Source: Lysinibacillus sphaericus (GTDB lineage: Bacteria; Bacillota; Bacilli; Bacillales_A; Planococcaceae). Taken from it: a stretch of 64,000 bases of DNA. The DNA is taken from NCBI RefSeq assembly GCF_006864135.1, contig NZ_SADV01000001.1:427030-491029 (forward strand). Reading direction: 5' to 3'. Numbering within the stretch: the first letter of the stretch is position 1; the number at the start of each line of letters is the position of its first letter. Positions 43,585 through 51,955 of this stretch are shown here, piece after piece. The notes under the pieces were generated by a model. That model did not search any database. It saw nothing but the letters and a program-made list of their open reading frames with translations, and had not been told where the DNA came from. The position numbers and the translations under genes were made by a program.

Positions 43585-44295
43585 ATGATCAATCCATTAA
43601 AAATTACTAGTACATTGGCCGATGAAACTAGATATTCTATTTATGAGTACATACTGCAAGAGAAGAAAACTGTAACGGTCCAAAATATCGCTGATAAATT
43701 TGGCATCCATCCAAATGTTGCACGGCTACATTTAACAAAACTCTCAGAAATAAATATAATTACAGCTGATTTTGCCAAAACTGGGAAAGGTGGTAGACCC
43801 GGGCGTGTTTATAAGGCCTCAGATAAAGGTGTATCATTAACGTTCCCGAGACGTGATGAAGATCGATTATTAAAATGGACAATCCAATTAATTCAAGAAT
43901 TTGGACCATCTGCATTAGAAAAATGCCAGGAAATAAGCTACCAAGACGGCTACCAACAAATGAAAAATTATGTAAATGCTGAGTTACAACTAAATAATAC
44001 CCTTTCCTTCGAACAAAAGCTCCAACTATTAACTGACAATGCAGCATTAATTGGCTATACTCCTCATGTACAACAAACAGAGCATGGTAAAAATGTGACT
44101 TTCTCCATTTTTAATTGTCCATTCCATGAGCAGCTTTCTAGTCATTCAGAAATTGTTTGTTCTTTACATGAATCCTATTTAAAGGGACAGGTTGATGCGT
44201 TATATGCAAGCAATGAATTTGTACAAATTGATAGCATGATACATAATTGTGATTTATGTAAGTATGAAATAAACGTGACAGAAATTGATAGTTAA
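43585..44295 (+). CDS. COG2345-type HTH regulator, possible Fe-S sensor
   Basis: 236 residues from MINPLKITS (ribosome site AGAGGTGA; a GTG 9 bases upstream is the alternative). Winged helix-turn-helix of ArsR/DeoR type (VQNIADKFGIHPNVARLHLT; a GKGGRPGRVYKAS wing). The C-terminal domain has cysteines in FNCPFHE, EIVCSLHES and HNCDLCKYE, a pattern found in SufR-like and COG2345 regulators that hold an iron-sulfur cluster. Divergent from comGA. The target is unknown. Confidence 0.75.
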   Translation: MINPLKITSTLADETRYSIYEYILQEKKTVTVQNIADKFGIHPNVARLHLTKLSEINIITADFAKTGKGGRPGRVYKASDKGVSLTFPRRDEDRLLKWTIQLIQEFGPSALEKCQEISYQDGYQQMKNYVNAELQLNNTLSFEQKLQLLTDNAALIGYTPHVQQTEHGKNVTFSIFNCPFHEQLSSHSEIVCSLHESYLKGQVDALYASNEFVQIDSMIHNCDLCKYEINVTEIDS

Positions 44296-44415
44296 TTTTT
44301 AAATATCCAATTGTTTGTCACAAAGAAGAAGAAGTTCCAGTTTACAGATACCTTTCATATCATTTATAATGAGTATGAGATTATTGTGTCGTGGGCAAAA
44401 GGAGGGGAAATCTTC

Positions 44416-44658
44416 ATGGATAATATGTATAAAGTTATGGCATTCTGGACAGGTATTTTTGCAGTCATGTTCTACCTTGGTGGTATGAACGAAGTATCGC
44501 TATTATTCGTAGGTAATACAGGTTTATTCTTATTATTAGGCTTCTTAAACCTTTCAGAACGTATGTACATGTACATTTTCGGAGCATATTTAACTGTATT
44601 CTTTGCTGGCTTCACGTACTATACAACATTTATTCACGTACCTGGTGGCGGTCATTAA
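44416..44658 (+). CDS. DUF2626 small membrane protein (YqgY-like)
   Basis: 80 residues starting MDNMYKVMAFWTGIFAVMFY after GGAGGGG; an in-frame extension upstream lacks a ribosome site. Two to three transmembrane helices (MAFWTGIFAVMFYLGGMNEV, LLFVGNTGLFLLLGFLNL, YMYIFGAYLTVFFAGFTY) and a His-containing end VPGGGH. Small integral membrane protein conserved in Bacilli; function unknown. Confidence 0.85.
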   Translation: MDNMYKVMAFWTGIFAVMFYLGGMNEVSLLFVGNTGLFLLLGFLNLSERMYMYIFGAYLTVFFAGFTYYTTFIHVPGGGH

Positions 44659-44671
44659 TACAAAGAAAAAC

Positions 44672-44698
44672 GCGTGTCTCATTGAGTATGAGACATGC
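44672..44698 (+). terminator. Terminator after DUF2626 gene
   Basis: GCGTGTCTCATTGAGTATGA-GACATGC: stem GTGTCTCAT/ATGAGACAT with a T7 run, 14 bases after the stop codon. Confidence 0.85.
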
Positions 44699-44762
44699 TT
44701 TTTTTATGTAAATTTATTCATCAGATGCAGAAATTAGAGATGAATCATTTATGAAAACATAG

Positions 44763-44838
44763 TAAAATCCCCCTTTGCATTAAATAGGCTAGATTATGGT
44801 TTTTCTATCTATCCTACAAAATACTAGGGGGATTTTTT
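44763..44838 (-). terminator. Terminator after yidC
   Basis: Minus-strand AAAAAATCCCCC ... GGGGGATTTTA inverted repeat just after the yidC stop, with a long loop. Likely intrinsic terminator. Confidence 0.55.
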
Positions 44839-44842
44839 CCAT

Positions 44843-45493
44843 TTATAAAGTTAATTTAGGCTTTAATTTATTAAACACAAAGCTCTGTAAAATCACCCAT
44901 AAAGATGAAATGGTCCAATAAAATGGGATAGCTGATGGCATGAAAATTGAAGAAATGACAATCATCAACGGTATCATAAATATCATTATTTTCATTTGCG
45001 GATGGCTATTATCAGCTAGCTTAACTGACATATAAATTTGAATCATCATCGTTAAACCGGCGATAATTGTCATAAAAATATCTGCAGACCCTAGATTAAA
45101 CCAGAAGAAATTCTCATGCTGGATAGCATTACTTTGTGTAATGGTATAATACAGTCCGCTTAAAATTGGAAATTGAATCAACGCTGTTAAACAACCTGTT
45201 TTCATACCTGAAAAGTTTTCCATCATTATTTGAGAGATTTGCAACTGATATTCTTTACGTTCTTCATCTGTTTTAGCCTTGCTTAAGTTTGATTGTAGCT
45301 CTCTTAATTTTTCCTTATTACCTAGCGACTTTTCTGTAACTGCTAGTTGGGATTTAAAAGATTTATAATTTGGATACATCAAAATTAAGCGTATTAGCAC
45401 TGTTAAAATTACTAAGGCAACTACATAGCTCCCCGTAAAATTAAAGAAAGTATCTAGCAAATTTGTCAGTGGTTGTGTTATAAATTCAAACAT
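44843..45493 (-). CDS. yidC: YidC/Oxa1 membrane insertase (short form)
   Basis: 216 residues. Core of the Oxa1 superfamily: GSYVVALVILTVLIRLILMY with the conserved hydrophilic-groove Arg, a coiled cytoplasmic hairpin (~50-95), GCLTALIQFPILSGLYYTI, then two to three further helices. No lipoprotein signal peptide or TM1 before the core, unlike Bacillus SpoIIIJ/YqjG. Inserts or folds membrane proteins. Preceded by a MifM-like leader peptide whose end pairs with its ribosome site. Confidence 0.93.
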   Translation of the reverse strand: MFEFITQPLTNLLDTFFNFTGSYVVALVILTVLIRLILMYPNYKSFKSQLAVTEKSLGNKEKLRELQSNLSKAKTDEERKEYQLQISQIMMENFSGMKTGCLTALIQFPILSGLYYTITQSNAIQHENFFWFNLGSADIFMTIIAGLTMMIQIYMSVKLADNSHPQMKIMIFMIPLMIVISSIFMPSAIPFYWTISSLWVILQSFVFNKLKPKLTL

Positions 45494-45506
45494 TAATTAA
45501 TTGCTC

Positions 45507-45537
45507 CCCTTTTATAATAATTTTTCTTATAAAAGGG
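45507..45537 (-). promoter_or_regulatory. Shine-Dalgarno-masking hairpin between leader peptide and yidC
   Basis: Minus strand CCCTTTTATAA-GAAAAATTA-TTATAAAAGGG: a perfect 11-bp stem. The 5' arm is the last codons and stop of the leader peptide; the 3' arm contains the yidC ribosome site (AAAAGGGGAG, 10 bases before ATG). A ribosome stalled near the end of the leader would open the stem and switch yidC on, as known for mifM-yidC2 of Bacillus subtilis. Confidence 0.8.
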
Positions 45538-45787
45538 ACACTAATTCTTCGTCATTATCTGATTTACTGTAAATTACTTTTCTCAACCATTTATTAAGAA
45601 ACATGTGAGAAGGATAAATTTTACTTTCGAAATTGACATTGACAGTTAAATCTATTGATACGTCAAGATTCGCGTCAATGACAGCAATTTTATCAAAAAT
45701 AGTATAAATGTATATTTTAATAAATGGACTATGTTGTACTAAATAACTAAAATCAGTAATAAGCGATAATAACAATAATAATTCCAT
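45527..45787 (-). CDS. MifM-like arrest peptide controlling yidC
   Basis: 86 residues with ribosome site AGGTGAT. A hydrophobic start (MELLLLLSLITDFSYLV), a polar middle, and the C-terminus WLRKVIYSKSDNDEELVSLL. Recalled from memory, Bacillus MifM ends in W-I-R-K-V ... N-D-E-E-D-A-G-S-L-L, so W-x-RKV, the NDEE acidic patch and the final SLL match. MifM monitors SpoIIIJ/YidC1 activity by pulling force on its nascent chain. Position and the overlapping hairpin support the same role here. Confidence 0.7.
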   Translation of the reverse strand: MELLLLLSLITDFSYLVQHSPFIKIYIYTIFDKIAVIDANLDVSIDLTVNVNFESKIYPSHMFLNKWLRKVIYSKSDNDEELVSLL

Positions 45788-45884
45788 TTACATCACCTAT
45801 TTTTATTTTATCATAATTGAGTGTAACTGTATAAATTTTCTAAGTCCATCACCAAATGTCTTAGGATGTAGTTTTATGCCATAT

Positions 45885-46065
45885 ATAAGTTGGTTGGAGT
45901 AGAGGCTGGGCGACTCCTTGAGAACAGATGAGACCCTGGATCGAGCGATCATCGGACGCCCCCTAGGAAGCTTTGCTCTGTGCGAAAGCGTAGCAGCAGC
46001 ATCAAAGCCCCAGCCGGAACGGGAAATCAACCCTCGCTATGGATGAACCATTTTTTTATTATCGC
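45885..46065 (-). repeat. Dispersed intergenic repeat, family 1, copy 2
   Basis: Ends (plus strand) with CCGGAACGGGAAATCAACCC, the family's terminal block, and contains GTGCGAAAGCGTAGCAGCAG. Much of it (GGTTGGAGTAGAGGCTGGGC to the end) is repeat. Open frames crossing it are not genes. Confidence 0.6.
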
Positions 46066-46071
46066 CAAACC

Positions 46072-46725
46072 TTAAAAACCATTCAAGAAGGGATTTGTCT
46101 CCATTTCTGCACCGACCGTTGTATAGTTCCCATGACCAGGGTAGATAATAGTATCCTCAGGAAGTGTCAATAGCTTATCATGAATGGATGTAAGTAATAC
46201 TTTTGTCGAGCCTCCAAGTAAATCTGTACGACCTACACCTTGTTCAAATAGTGTATCACCAACAATAGCGAAGCCATCATTTTCAAATATATATGAAATA
46301 CTACCTGGTGAATGTCCTGGTGTAAAAGTTGCTTTAAAATAAAAATCACTTATTTCAAATAGCTGTTCTTTTTTAATAATATTTTCTTCAGCTGGGGCAC
46401 CGACAATATACTCTGGTAATGCTGCGTATTTACTAGAACCATTTTTTGTTGGATCTCCTAACCAGCTTACTTCTTTTTCATGAATCCATATTGGAACATT
46501 AAAAGCCTCGCGGACAGCGTCCACTGCACCGATATGGTCGAAATGTGCATGTGTTAAAAAGATGGCTAGTGGTTTAAGATTGTTACTGCGAATAGCCTTG
46601 ATGATTCGATCTGCTTCTTCTCCTGGATCAAATATTAAGCATTCCTTATTTTTATTCGATACGATATAACAATTCGTTTGGACAGGGCCAAGAGAATAAC
46701 TTCGTACGTTTATCATTGTTATCAC
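46072..46725 (-). CDS. Metallo-beta-lactamase-fold hydrolase (YqgX-like)
   Basis: 217 residues from MITMINVRSYSLGPVQ. Glyoxalase-II-like MBL fold: zinc motif THAHFDHIGAVD, later His in FTPGHSPGSISYIF, Asp in IVGDTLFEQGVGRTDL, His in IIYPGHGNYT. Same neighbourhood as Bacillus subtilis yqgX. Substrate unknown; methylglyoxal-type detoxification is the usual assignment. Confidence 0.9.
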   Translation of the reverse strand: MITMINVRSYSLGPVQTNCYIVSNKNKECLIFDPGEEADRIIKAIRSNNLKPLAIFLTHAHFDHIGAVDAVREAFNVPIWIHEKEVSWLGDPTKNGSSKYAALPEYIVGAPAEENIIKKEQLFEISDFYFKATFTPGHSPGSISYIFENDGFAIVGDTLFEQGVGRTDLLGGSTKVLLTSIHDKLLTLPEDTIIYPGHGNYTTVGAEMETNPFLNGF

Positions 46726-46884
46726 CTCTATTTCAATTATACAGCCTTTGCCACAATTTGACGATAAATGTTCATAGTTTAGTCTATATTAGTTCTCGAC
46801 AAAAACAGGTAGAACGTTTACAATGAAGGAGGAATATTGTTTACGACATTCATTTTCTGATGTCGAAAGGAGTGTCTATTTCTA

Positions 46885-47064
46885 ATGAACTTATTAATGG
46901 TTATTTTTGGTCTAGTTGCTATTTTAGCTGTAGTTGGTACATTCCAAGCACTTAAAGAAAAGAATCTTTTAAGCGTTGTTTTCAACTTATTAAGTGCTGC
47001 AGTATTCGGTTGGTTCGTAATTATGACTCTTATTAATAGCGGATACCCACCAAAATTACACTAA
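46885..47064 (+). CDS. DUF2759 small membrane protein
   Basis: 59 residues: MNLLMVIFGLVAILAVVGTF, a short polar loop (QALKEKNL), a second helix (LSVVFNLLSAAVFGWFVIMT), then a short tail ending PPKLH. Ribosome site GAAAGGAGTG. Two-helix membrane protein conserved in Bacilli near yqgX; function unknown. Confidence 0.8.
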   Translation: MNLLMVIFGLVAILAVVGTFQALKEKNLLSVVFNLLSAAVFGWFVIMTLINSGYPPKLH

Positions 47065-47078
47065 AATTTAGACAGAAA

Positions 47079-47112
47079 AAAGAGCAGCCTCCATTCGAGG
47101 CTGCTCTTTTTC
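47079..47112 (+). terminator. Terminator after DUF2759 gene
   Basis: AGAGCAGCCTCCATTCGAGG-CTGCTCT stem (GAGCAGCCT/AGGCTGCTC) followed by TTTTT, 15 bases past the stop. Confidence 0.9.
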
Positions 47113-47249
47113 TATCGTTTTTACTTCAGCCTTCCTTAAACGATACTAACCACTTTCCTCCAAGTTGTTTATTTCGGCTGCCTGAACGTTATATTTCAAT
47201 TTGATAGTATACATAAAAATAGTTACATTCCCCTATTTATGTACAAAAA

Positions 47250-47460
47250 GGGTTTTACCATTTGCGCTCATCAACAAAGATTGTGCATCAAGTCCTGTGA
47301 TAACGTCTTCGTAACCACTAGCGTGTCACTACCGCTACGTTAGCACTGCGCTTTTGCATAACTAGAGACCCTAAAGGAAGGCGTATCAATGGACGCAGGA
47401 AACACCCAGTCGGAACGGAAATTCAACCTCACGTTATGGTAATGGGTTACCATTTGTTGC
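47250..47460 (-). repeat. Dispersed intergenic repeat, family 1, copy 3
   Basis: Plus strand ends CAGTCGGAACGGAAATTCAA then CCTCACGTTATGG; on the minus strand this reads CATAACGTGAGGTTGAATTT then CCGTTCCGACTGG, matching copy 1 at 33445. Inside is AGCACTGCGCTTTTGCATAA. No gene in this gap between DUF2759 and ltaS. Confidence 0.65.
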
Positions 47461-47556
47461 AACACCTATAATATGGCTGTAAATACCTCATCACTTCTGC
47501 TAATAAAAATTGACCATTATACCTCACCTCAGCATTTGATATAAAGCAAAAAAAAA

Positions 47557-47579
47557 GAGATCTCATTAAATGAGATCTC
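47557..47579 (-). terminator. Terminator after LTA synthase
   Basis: GAGATCTCATTTAATGAGATCTC palindrome (shown as stem GAGATCTCAT/ATGAGATCTC) followed on the minus strand by a run of T, about 8 bases after the stop. Confidence 0.85.
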
Positions 47580-47587
47580 AATTGTTG

Positions 47588-49483
47588 TTACTTGGCTGCT
47601 CCTTGCTTCAAGTTACCTGTCTTTTGGTCATAGAAGCGGAGTAAATCACCGTTAATGATGGCATCCGAACTTTCAAGTTCTTTCGTAGCTCGATCAGCGT
47701 ATGGCTGACATGGCTCACCATCAATTTCTTCACCAGTTGCTTTGTCATAACAAGCTTCACCAGCATATAAATATTTATCTGTTACAAAACGACCATCGCG
47801 GAAAACAATGAAGTCTTCATGTTCTGGTGAGAATAGGTCTGCACCAAGTTGCATATCTTTTGAAGTTTCGACGCCAAGAAGGTGTAGAATTGTTGGACGT
47901 AAATCCATTTGTCCAGCAATCTCTGTCATTTCTTTACCATCACCTGATCCAGGAATATGGATAAATAAAGGTACTTCTTGTAGCATTGCATTATCAAATG
48001 GTGTAATGCTATCTTTTCCTAAATATTGAGCCATCGCTTTGTTGTGGTTTTCTGAAATACCGTAATGGTCACCATACATTACAATAATAGAGTTATCATA
48101 TACACCTTGATCTTTTAAACTTTGGAAGAAGTCTTTAAGTGCTTCATCCATATAACGAACTGTTTGGAAATAACGATTTAATGTACCTGAGTTTGAAGTG
48201 TATTCAGGAATCATTACGTCTTCTGGATCCAATGTGAATGGATAATGGTTCGTTAAAGTAATTAGTCGAGAATAGAACGGCTGTGGCATATCTTTCATTA
48301 ATGCTGCAGATTGCTCTACGAATGGGATATCTTTCATACCCCAGTTAACAGCTTGCCCTTCGCCAATCTTATATGAATCTATGTCATAGAATTTATTAAT
48401 GTGTAATGATTGATACATTATGTCACGGTTCCAGAATGATTTATTATTCGGATGCATGACATTTGTAAAGTAGCCATTATCACCAAGACGCTCAGCCATT
48501 GAGTTATACGTATTTCCACCATGTGTGAAGAATACCGCACCACGACCTAAGCCGAACAATGAGTTTTCTAAAATAAACTCCGAGTCAGAAGTTTTCCCTA
48601 ATCCAGTTTGGTGATAGAAATTACTGAAATAATACGAATCTTTATCTTTAGTTAAAGAGTTTAAGAATGGTGTAATTTCATGACCATCCATTTGGTTATT
48701 AATCACAAAGTTCTGTAAAGACTCCAGTGATACAACAATCAAATTACGACCCTTGTATTTACCAAACATTTCAGGGTTGACTGCTGCTTGATTAGAACGA
48801 ATATAGTTGTTCACTTCTACTAATTCACTGCCATCCGCTAATGCACGTTGAGCAGAAGATTTTGATTGAATATAAATGTCATATAAATGGTAGTTATAAG
48901 TACCGATGTTTTTTACAAGTAATTCACGATCAAAGCTACGTGTTAACAATTGTGGACGCTCTGTTTCAGCTAATCCTAAGTTTAAGAACGACACAGCAAT
49001 CGCTAATACGAAGTACGCGCGACGGAATTCCACGTTTACCTTTACTGCATCTTTCATCATAGGCAAATATTTATTAGCTAAAATAAGAATAAGTACGTCA
49101 ACGAAATACAATAAATCCCAAGGGCTAACAATCGCTGCTACTGAAGTTCCTAAATCACCAAAATTATTTGTTTGGAATAATACCGGTAACGTAATAAAGT
49201 CGTTGTAGAAGCGATAGAACGCAACATTCCCGTATAAGACGATTGACAAAATAACACTGATAGTTATTATATAACGACTTTTAACTTTTGGCGATTTAAA
49301 GAATAACGATATACCATAAGCAAATAGCACGAAGCTTAATGGATTAATAAACAAAATAAATTGTTGCATCGCATTTTCGATTTTCATCTCAAAGCTTGTG
49401 TGATAAACAATGACCGTTTTTATCCAAGTTGCTACAATTGCTAGTATCATAAATGAATGTTTAGGCCACTTTATTGATTTCAT
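47588..49483 (-). CDS. ltaS: Lipoteichoic acid synthase
   Basis: 631 residues from MKSIKWPKHSFMILAI (ribosome site GGGAGG; alternative ATGs lie 9 and 48 bases upstream). Five N-terminal transmembrane helices, then an extracellular sulfatase-type domain: NLIVVSLESLQNFVI metal site, catalytic Thr in TGLGKTSDSEFILENSLFGL, NVMHPNNKSFWNRD, IVMYGDHYG. Polymerises glycerol phosphate from phosphatidylglycerol onto LTA. Synteny (next to yqgQ) suggests the YqgS-type paralogue, but a primary LtaS cannot be excluded. Confidence 0.93.
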   Translation of the reverse strand: MKSIKWPKHSFMILAIVATWIKTVIVYHTSFEMKIENAMQQFILFINPLSFVLFAYGISLFFKSPKVKSRYIITISVILSIVLYGNVAFYRFYNDFITLPVLFQTNNFGDLGTSVAAIVSPWDLLYFVDVLILILANKYLPMMKDAVKVNVEFRRAYFVLAIAVSFLNLGLAETERPQLLTRSFDRELLVKNIGTYNYHLYDIYIQSKSSAQRALADGSELVEVNNYIRSNQAAVNPEMFGKYKGRNLIVVSLESLQNFVINNQMDGHEITPFLNSLTKDKDSYYFSNFYHQTGLGKTSDSEFILENSLFGLGRGAVFFTHGGNTYNSMAERLGDNGYFTNVMHPNNKSFWNRDIMYQSLHINKFYDIDSYKIGEGQAVNWGMKDIPFVEQSAALMKDMPQPFYSRLITLTNHYPFTLDPEDVMIPEYTSNSGTLNRYFQTVRYMDEALKDFFQSLKDQGVYDNSIIVMYGDHYGISENHNKAMAQYLGKDSITPFDNAMLQEVPLFIHIPGSGDGKEMTEIAGQMDLRPTILHLLGVETSKDMQLGADLFSPEHEDFIVFRDGRFVTDKYLYAGEACYDKATGEEIDGEPCQPYADRATKELESSDAIINGDLLRFYDQKTGNLKQGAAK

Positions 49484-49763
49484 CCCTAACATCCTCCCTA
49501 CTTTCTTACAAAAAAATAATATTTTTAACAATTTGTTACTGAAACAAAATATATCTTAATCCATTTTTTACAGATAATCAATAGATATATTTTGGGAAAA
49601 ACTGTGCCCCTTGTTCGTAAATGGGCCGGATAGTAATATATACGTTTTCGTTTGTAAAAAGTTTCGTAAATCATAAAAACAGTGGAAAACCACTGTTTTT
49701 TAAGAATATTACATACATGTTACATTATCTTTACAATACCACAAATGAATTATATTTAAAACA

Positions 49764-49973
49764 TTACTTATTTTTTTCTTTCATGCGAAGCTTTGTTGTT
49801 TCTTGTCGAATTAGTAATAATGCCATTTGGTAATCTTTAATATCTAGTACATTCGCTTTATACAACTCACGAATTTCATCCTCCATTAACATCAAATCAC
49901 CAATGGGATCTCGTGTGTAAATATAAGTACCATATGTTTTTAATAATTCATAAATATCTAACATTTTATCCAT
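49764..49973 (-). CDS. yqgQ: YqgQ-like DUF910 protein
   Basis: 69 residues: MDKMLDIYELLKTYGTYIYT, then RDPIGDLMLMEDEIRELYKA and a basic end KLRMKEKNK. Three-helix DUF910 fold proposed to bind nucleic acid; function unknown. The start overlaps the fau stop by 8 bases, so it is translated from the same transcript. Confidence 0.88.
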   Translation of the reverse strand: MDKMLDIYELLKTYGTYIYTRDPIGDLMLMEDEIRELYKANVLDIKDYQMALLLIRQETTKLRMKEKNK

Positions 49974-50559
49974 TTTTGTTCGCTCCTCGTTGTGTTACAC
50001 AGTCAAGACGTTTTGTCGGTGTCACAATGATATCTACTGGGCAATCGTGTGCTTCTGTAGGTACACGTTCATATAGCTGCTCATTAAATAACAAAGACAT
50101 GAGCTTACCCTTTGTATAGTTTAATACATAGCGATCATAATAACCACCGCCATAGCCTATACGATAGCCGAACTTATCAAAAACAACTCCTGGAACAAGT
50201 ATGACGTCCATTTCATTTGCGTCAACAAACTCACACTTCTCTGGAATTGGCTCACGCAAATGCATATACACAGTTTCTAGCTGGGCAAACGAGTCAATGG
50301 CGTAAAATAACATTTCTCTTGTTTTTGAGTTGCATTTAGGCACAGCGACTTTTTTACCAAGTTGCCATAGTTCTTCAATTAATTGAATTGTGTCGACTTC
50401 TGGCTTATTGGAAATAGTAATGCCAATTGTAGTTGCTTCTATTATATATGGTTCCTGTAGCACTTTATTAACTACAGCATTTGATTGATCGCGGTAAGCT
50501 ACTTCGCTAATTTTTGCAAGTGCTTCCTTTACCTCGTTCCGCAAAGTTGTTTTATCCAT
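49966..50559 (-). CDS. 5-formyltetrahydrofolate cyclo-ligase
   Basis: 197 residues. Converts 5-formyl-THF to 5,10-methenyl-THF with ATP. Motifs: MDKTTLRNEVKEAL, then KKVAVPKCNSKTREMLFYAI, and the active-site block VFDKFGYRIGYGGGYYDRYV. Ribosome site GGAGGTAGC. Equivalent to Bacillus yqgN; linked to yqgQ and 60 bases downstream of rpmG. Confidence 0.93.
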   Translation of the reverse strand: MDKTTLRNEVKEALAKISEVAYRDQSNAVVNKVLQEPYIIEATTIGITISNKPEVDTIQLIEELWQLGKKVAVPKCNSKTREMLFYAIDSFAQLETVYMHLREPIPEKCEFVDANEMDVILVPGVVFDKFGYRIGYGGGYYDRYVLNYTKGKLMSLLFNEQLYERVPTEAHDCPVDIIVTPTKRLDCVTQRGANKNG

Positions 50560-50584
50560 GCTAAGCTACCTCCTAAAATGTAGA

Positions 50585-50611
50585 AAGCCAAAACCACAAG
50601 TGGTTTTGGCT
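50585..50611 (-). terminator. Hairpin between rpmG and the cyclo-ligase gene
   Basis: AAGCCAAAACCAC-TTG-TGGTTTTGGCTT on the minus strand, 11 bases after rpmG. Strong stem with a weak T tail, so partial termination or 3'-end protection of rpmG mRNA. Confidence 0.65.
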
Positions 50612-50621
50612 TAATGAGCGA

Positions 50622-50771
50622 TTACTTAGTTTCACGGTGAAGAGTGTATTTCTTCTCGCGAGAGCAATATTTTTTAAGTTCAAGACGCTCTGGATTGTTA
50701 CGCTTGTTCTTTTTAGAAATGTAGTTACGTTCGCCGCAATCTGTGCAAGCTAAAGTAATGTTTACGCGCAT
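50622..50771 (-). CDS. rpmG: 50S ribosomal protein L33
   Basis: 49 residues: [49 protein letters not shown]. Three of the four zinc-type cysteines are present (CTDC and one in KYC); the fourth is replaced, as in Bacillus RpmGA-type proteins. Ribosome site GGGAGGG. Confidence 0.97.
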   Translation of the reverse strand: MRVNITLACTDCGERNYISKKNKRNNPERLELKKYCSREKKYTLHRETK

Positions 50772-50921
50772 TATTAACCCTCCCACTCTATATCAAGAAT
50801 TTAAATTTTGAGCATGATTTATACGACTAACCTATTATAACATAAAATAAAAAAAAATCTAGCTTCATTTCATATTAAGTTTGCATATGGTAAAATACCT
50901 TATAATTACATACTTAATGAG

Positions 50922-51374
50922 GTGAAACTATTGGATTTATCCATCATACTTATGATTGTAGGGATTCTCCTAATTATTACTTCGTTCTTTTTCAAAAATA
51001 GCGCGAAAAAGGTCGAACAAGATGTAGAGGAGCTATCCATCTCTATTTTTCAAGAAACAAATAATTTAAAACGTCGTCTGAAAATTGTTGAGGAAGAACT
51101 GTTAGTAGAGCCAGAGTTTCAGGTTAAATCACCGTCAGTGCAAAATAACGCGATACCAAACCCAAAGGTTCAACAAGTTATGCAAGCTGTTCAACAGGCT
51201 GCTCAAGCATCGAAAACAGGACAAGCTGCTCCAAAAACGAAACCTATACATCAAATCATTGTAAGTCAGGTGCTTGAACTAAATAAGCAGGGTCTTTCTG
51301 TAGCAGATATCAGTATTCGTTCAAATTTAACTGAAGAGCAAGTCCGCCAAGTAATTGCAAACGGAGGTCGGTAA
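50922..51374 (+). CDS. Membrane-anchored protein with coiled coil and HTH-like end
   Basis: 150 residues from GTG (ribosome site TGAGGTGA overlaps closely). One N-terminal membrane helix (IILMIVGILLIITSFFF), a coiled coil (~25-55), a Gln/Ala-rich linker, and a C-terminal helix-turn-helix-like segment (QVLELNKQGLSVADISIRSN, then LTEEQVRQVIANGG). Function unknown; tightly coupled to the MltG-like gene, 3 bases apart. Confidence 0.7.
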   Translation: MKLLDLSIILMIVGILLIITSFFFKNSAKKVEQDVEELSISIFQETNNLKRRLKIVEEELLVEPEFQVKSPSVQNNAIPNPKVQQVMQAVQQAAQASKTGQAAPKTKPIHQIIVSQVLELNKQGLSVADISIRSNLTEEQVRQVIANGGR

Positions 51375-51377
51375 TTC

Positions 51378-51875
51378 ATGAAAATGTCCGCTATCCGTGC
51401 ATTTGGTATTGCGCTTTTTCTTGTCGGAGCTTTGCTAGCTTTAGCGGCGCGTTTCGATTTCAATATCGGTCTTCCAACTAAAGCTTCCCCAAATACAGAA
51501 AATGTTGAGGAGTTACAAAAAAAGCTCGACCAGGCAAATAAAGAAATTGCATTATTAAAGGAACAAGCAAAGCAAGCTTCAAAGGAAACTAATCAGAAGA
51601 CAGATACTCCTAAAACAACGACTAAAGAAAATCATAAATCGGCAGATGCACCGGCAAAAGATACAACTATGTCACTCCAAATTTACAGTGGTATTACACC
51701 ATATATCGTGGCTCAAAAGCTTGAAGATGGTGGCATTATCGACAATAGTGTTGAAATGGAACTGCTACTTGCTAACCCTAAATACGCACGAAGCTTACAA
51801 ATTGGCTCTTACGAAGTCAATTCTTCGATGTCTTTAGAGGAAATTGCAAAATTAATTACAGGGAAAAAGCAATAA
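51378..51875 (+). CDS. Membrane protein with YceG/MltG-like N-subdomain
   Basis: 165 residues: membrane helix (IALFLVGALLALAARFDF), coiled coil (VEELQKKLDQANKEIALLKE), Lys/Thr linker, and a C-terminal ~60 residues (IYSGITPYIVAQKLEDGGII ... IGSYEVNSSMSLEEIAKLIT) resembling the LysM-like subdomain that precedes the MltG transglycosylase. The catalytic domain is missing, so it may bind glycan without cutting. Same operon as the preceding gene. Confidence 0.7.
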   Translation: MKMSAIRAFGIALFLVGALLALAARFDFNIGLPTKASPNTENVEELQKKLDQANKEIALLKEQAKQASKETNQKTDTPKTTTKENHKSADAPAKDTTMSLQIYSGITPYIVAQKLEDGGIIDNSVEMELLLANPKYARSLQIGSYEVNSSMSLEEIAKLITGKKQ

Positions 51876-51897
51876 TAGTACGATTCCATTAGTAAAG

Positions 51898-51945
51898 ATG
51901 GCTGTCATCAAAAATCACAACTACTGATTTTCGATGACAGCCTCT
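51898..51945. terminator. Bidirectional terminator between MltG-like gene and trpG
   Basis: GGCTGTCATCAAAAATC ... GATTTTCGATGACAGCC with flanking A/T-rich tails; serves both convergent operons. Confidence 0.85.
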
Positions 51946-51955
51946 TTTGTTTCGT

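Noticed and set aside
45803..46030. 75-residue minus-strand frame upstream of the MifM-like gene
   Set aside because: Lies almost wholly inside dispersed repeat copy 2.
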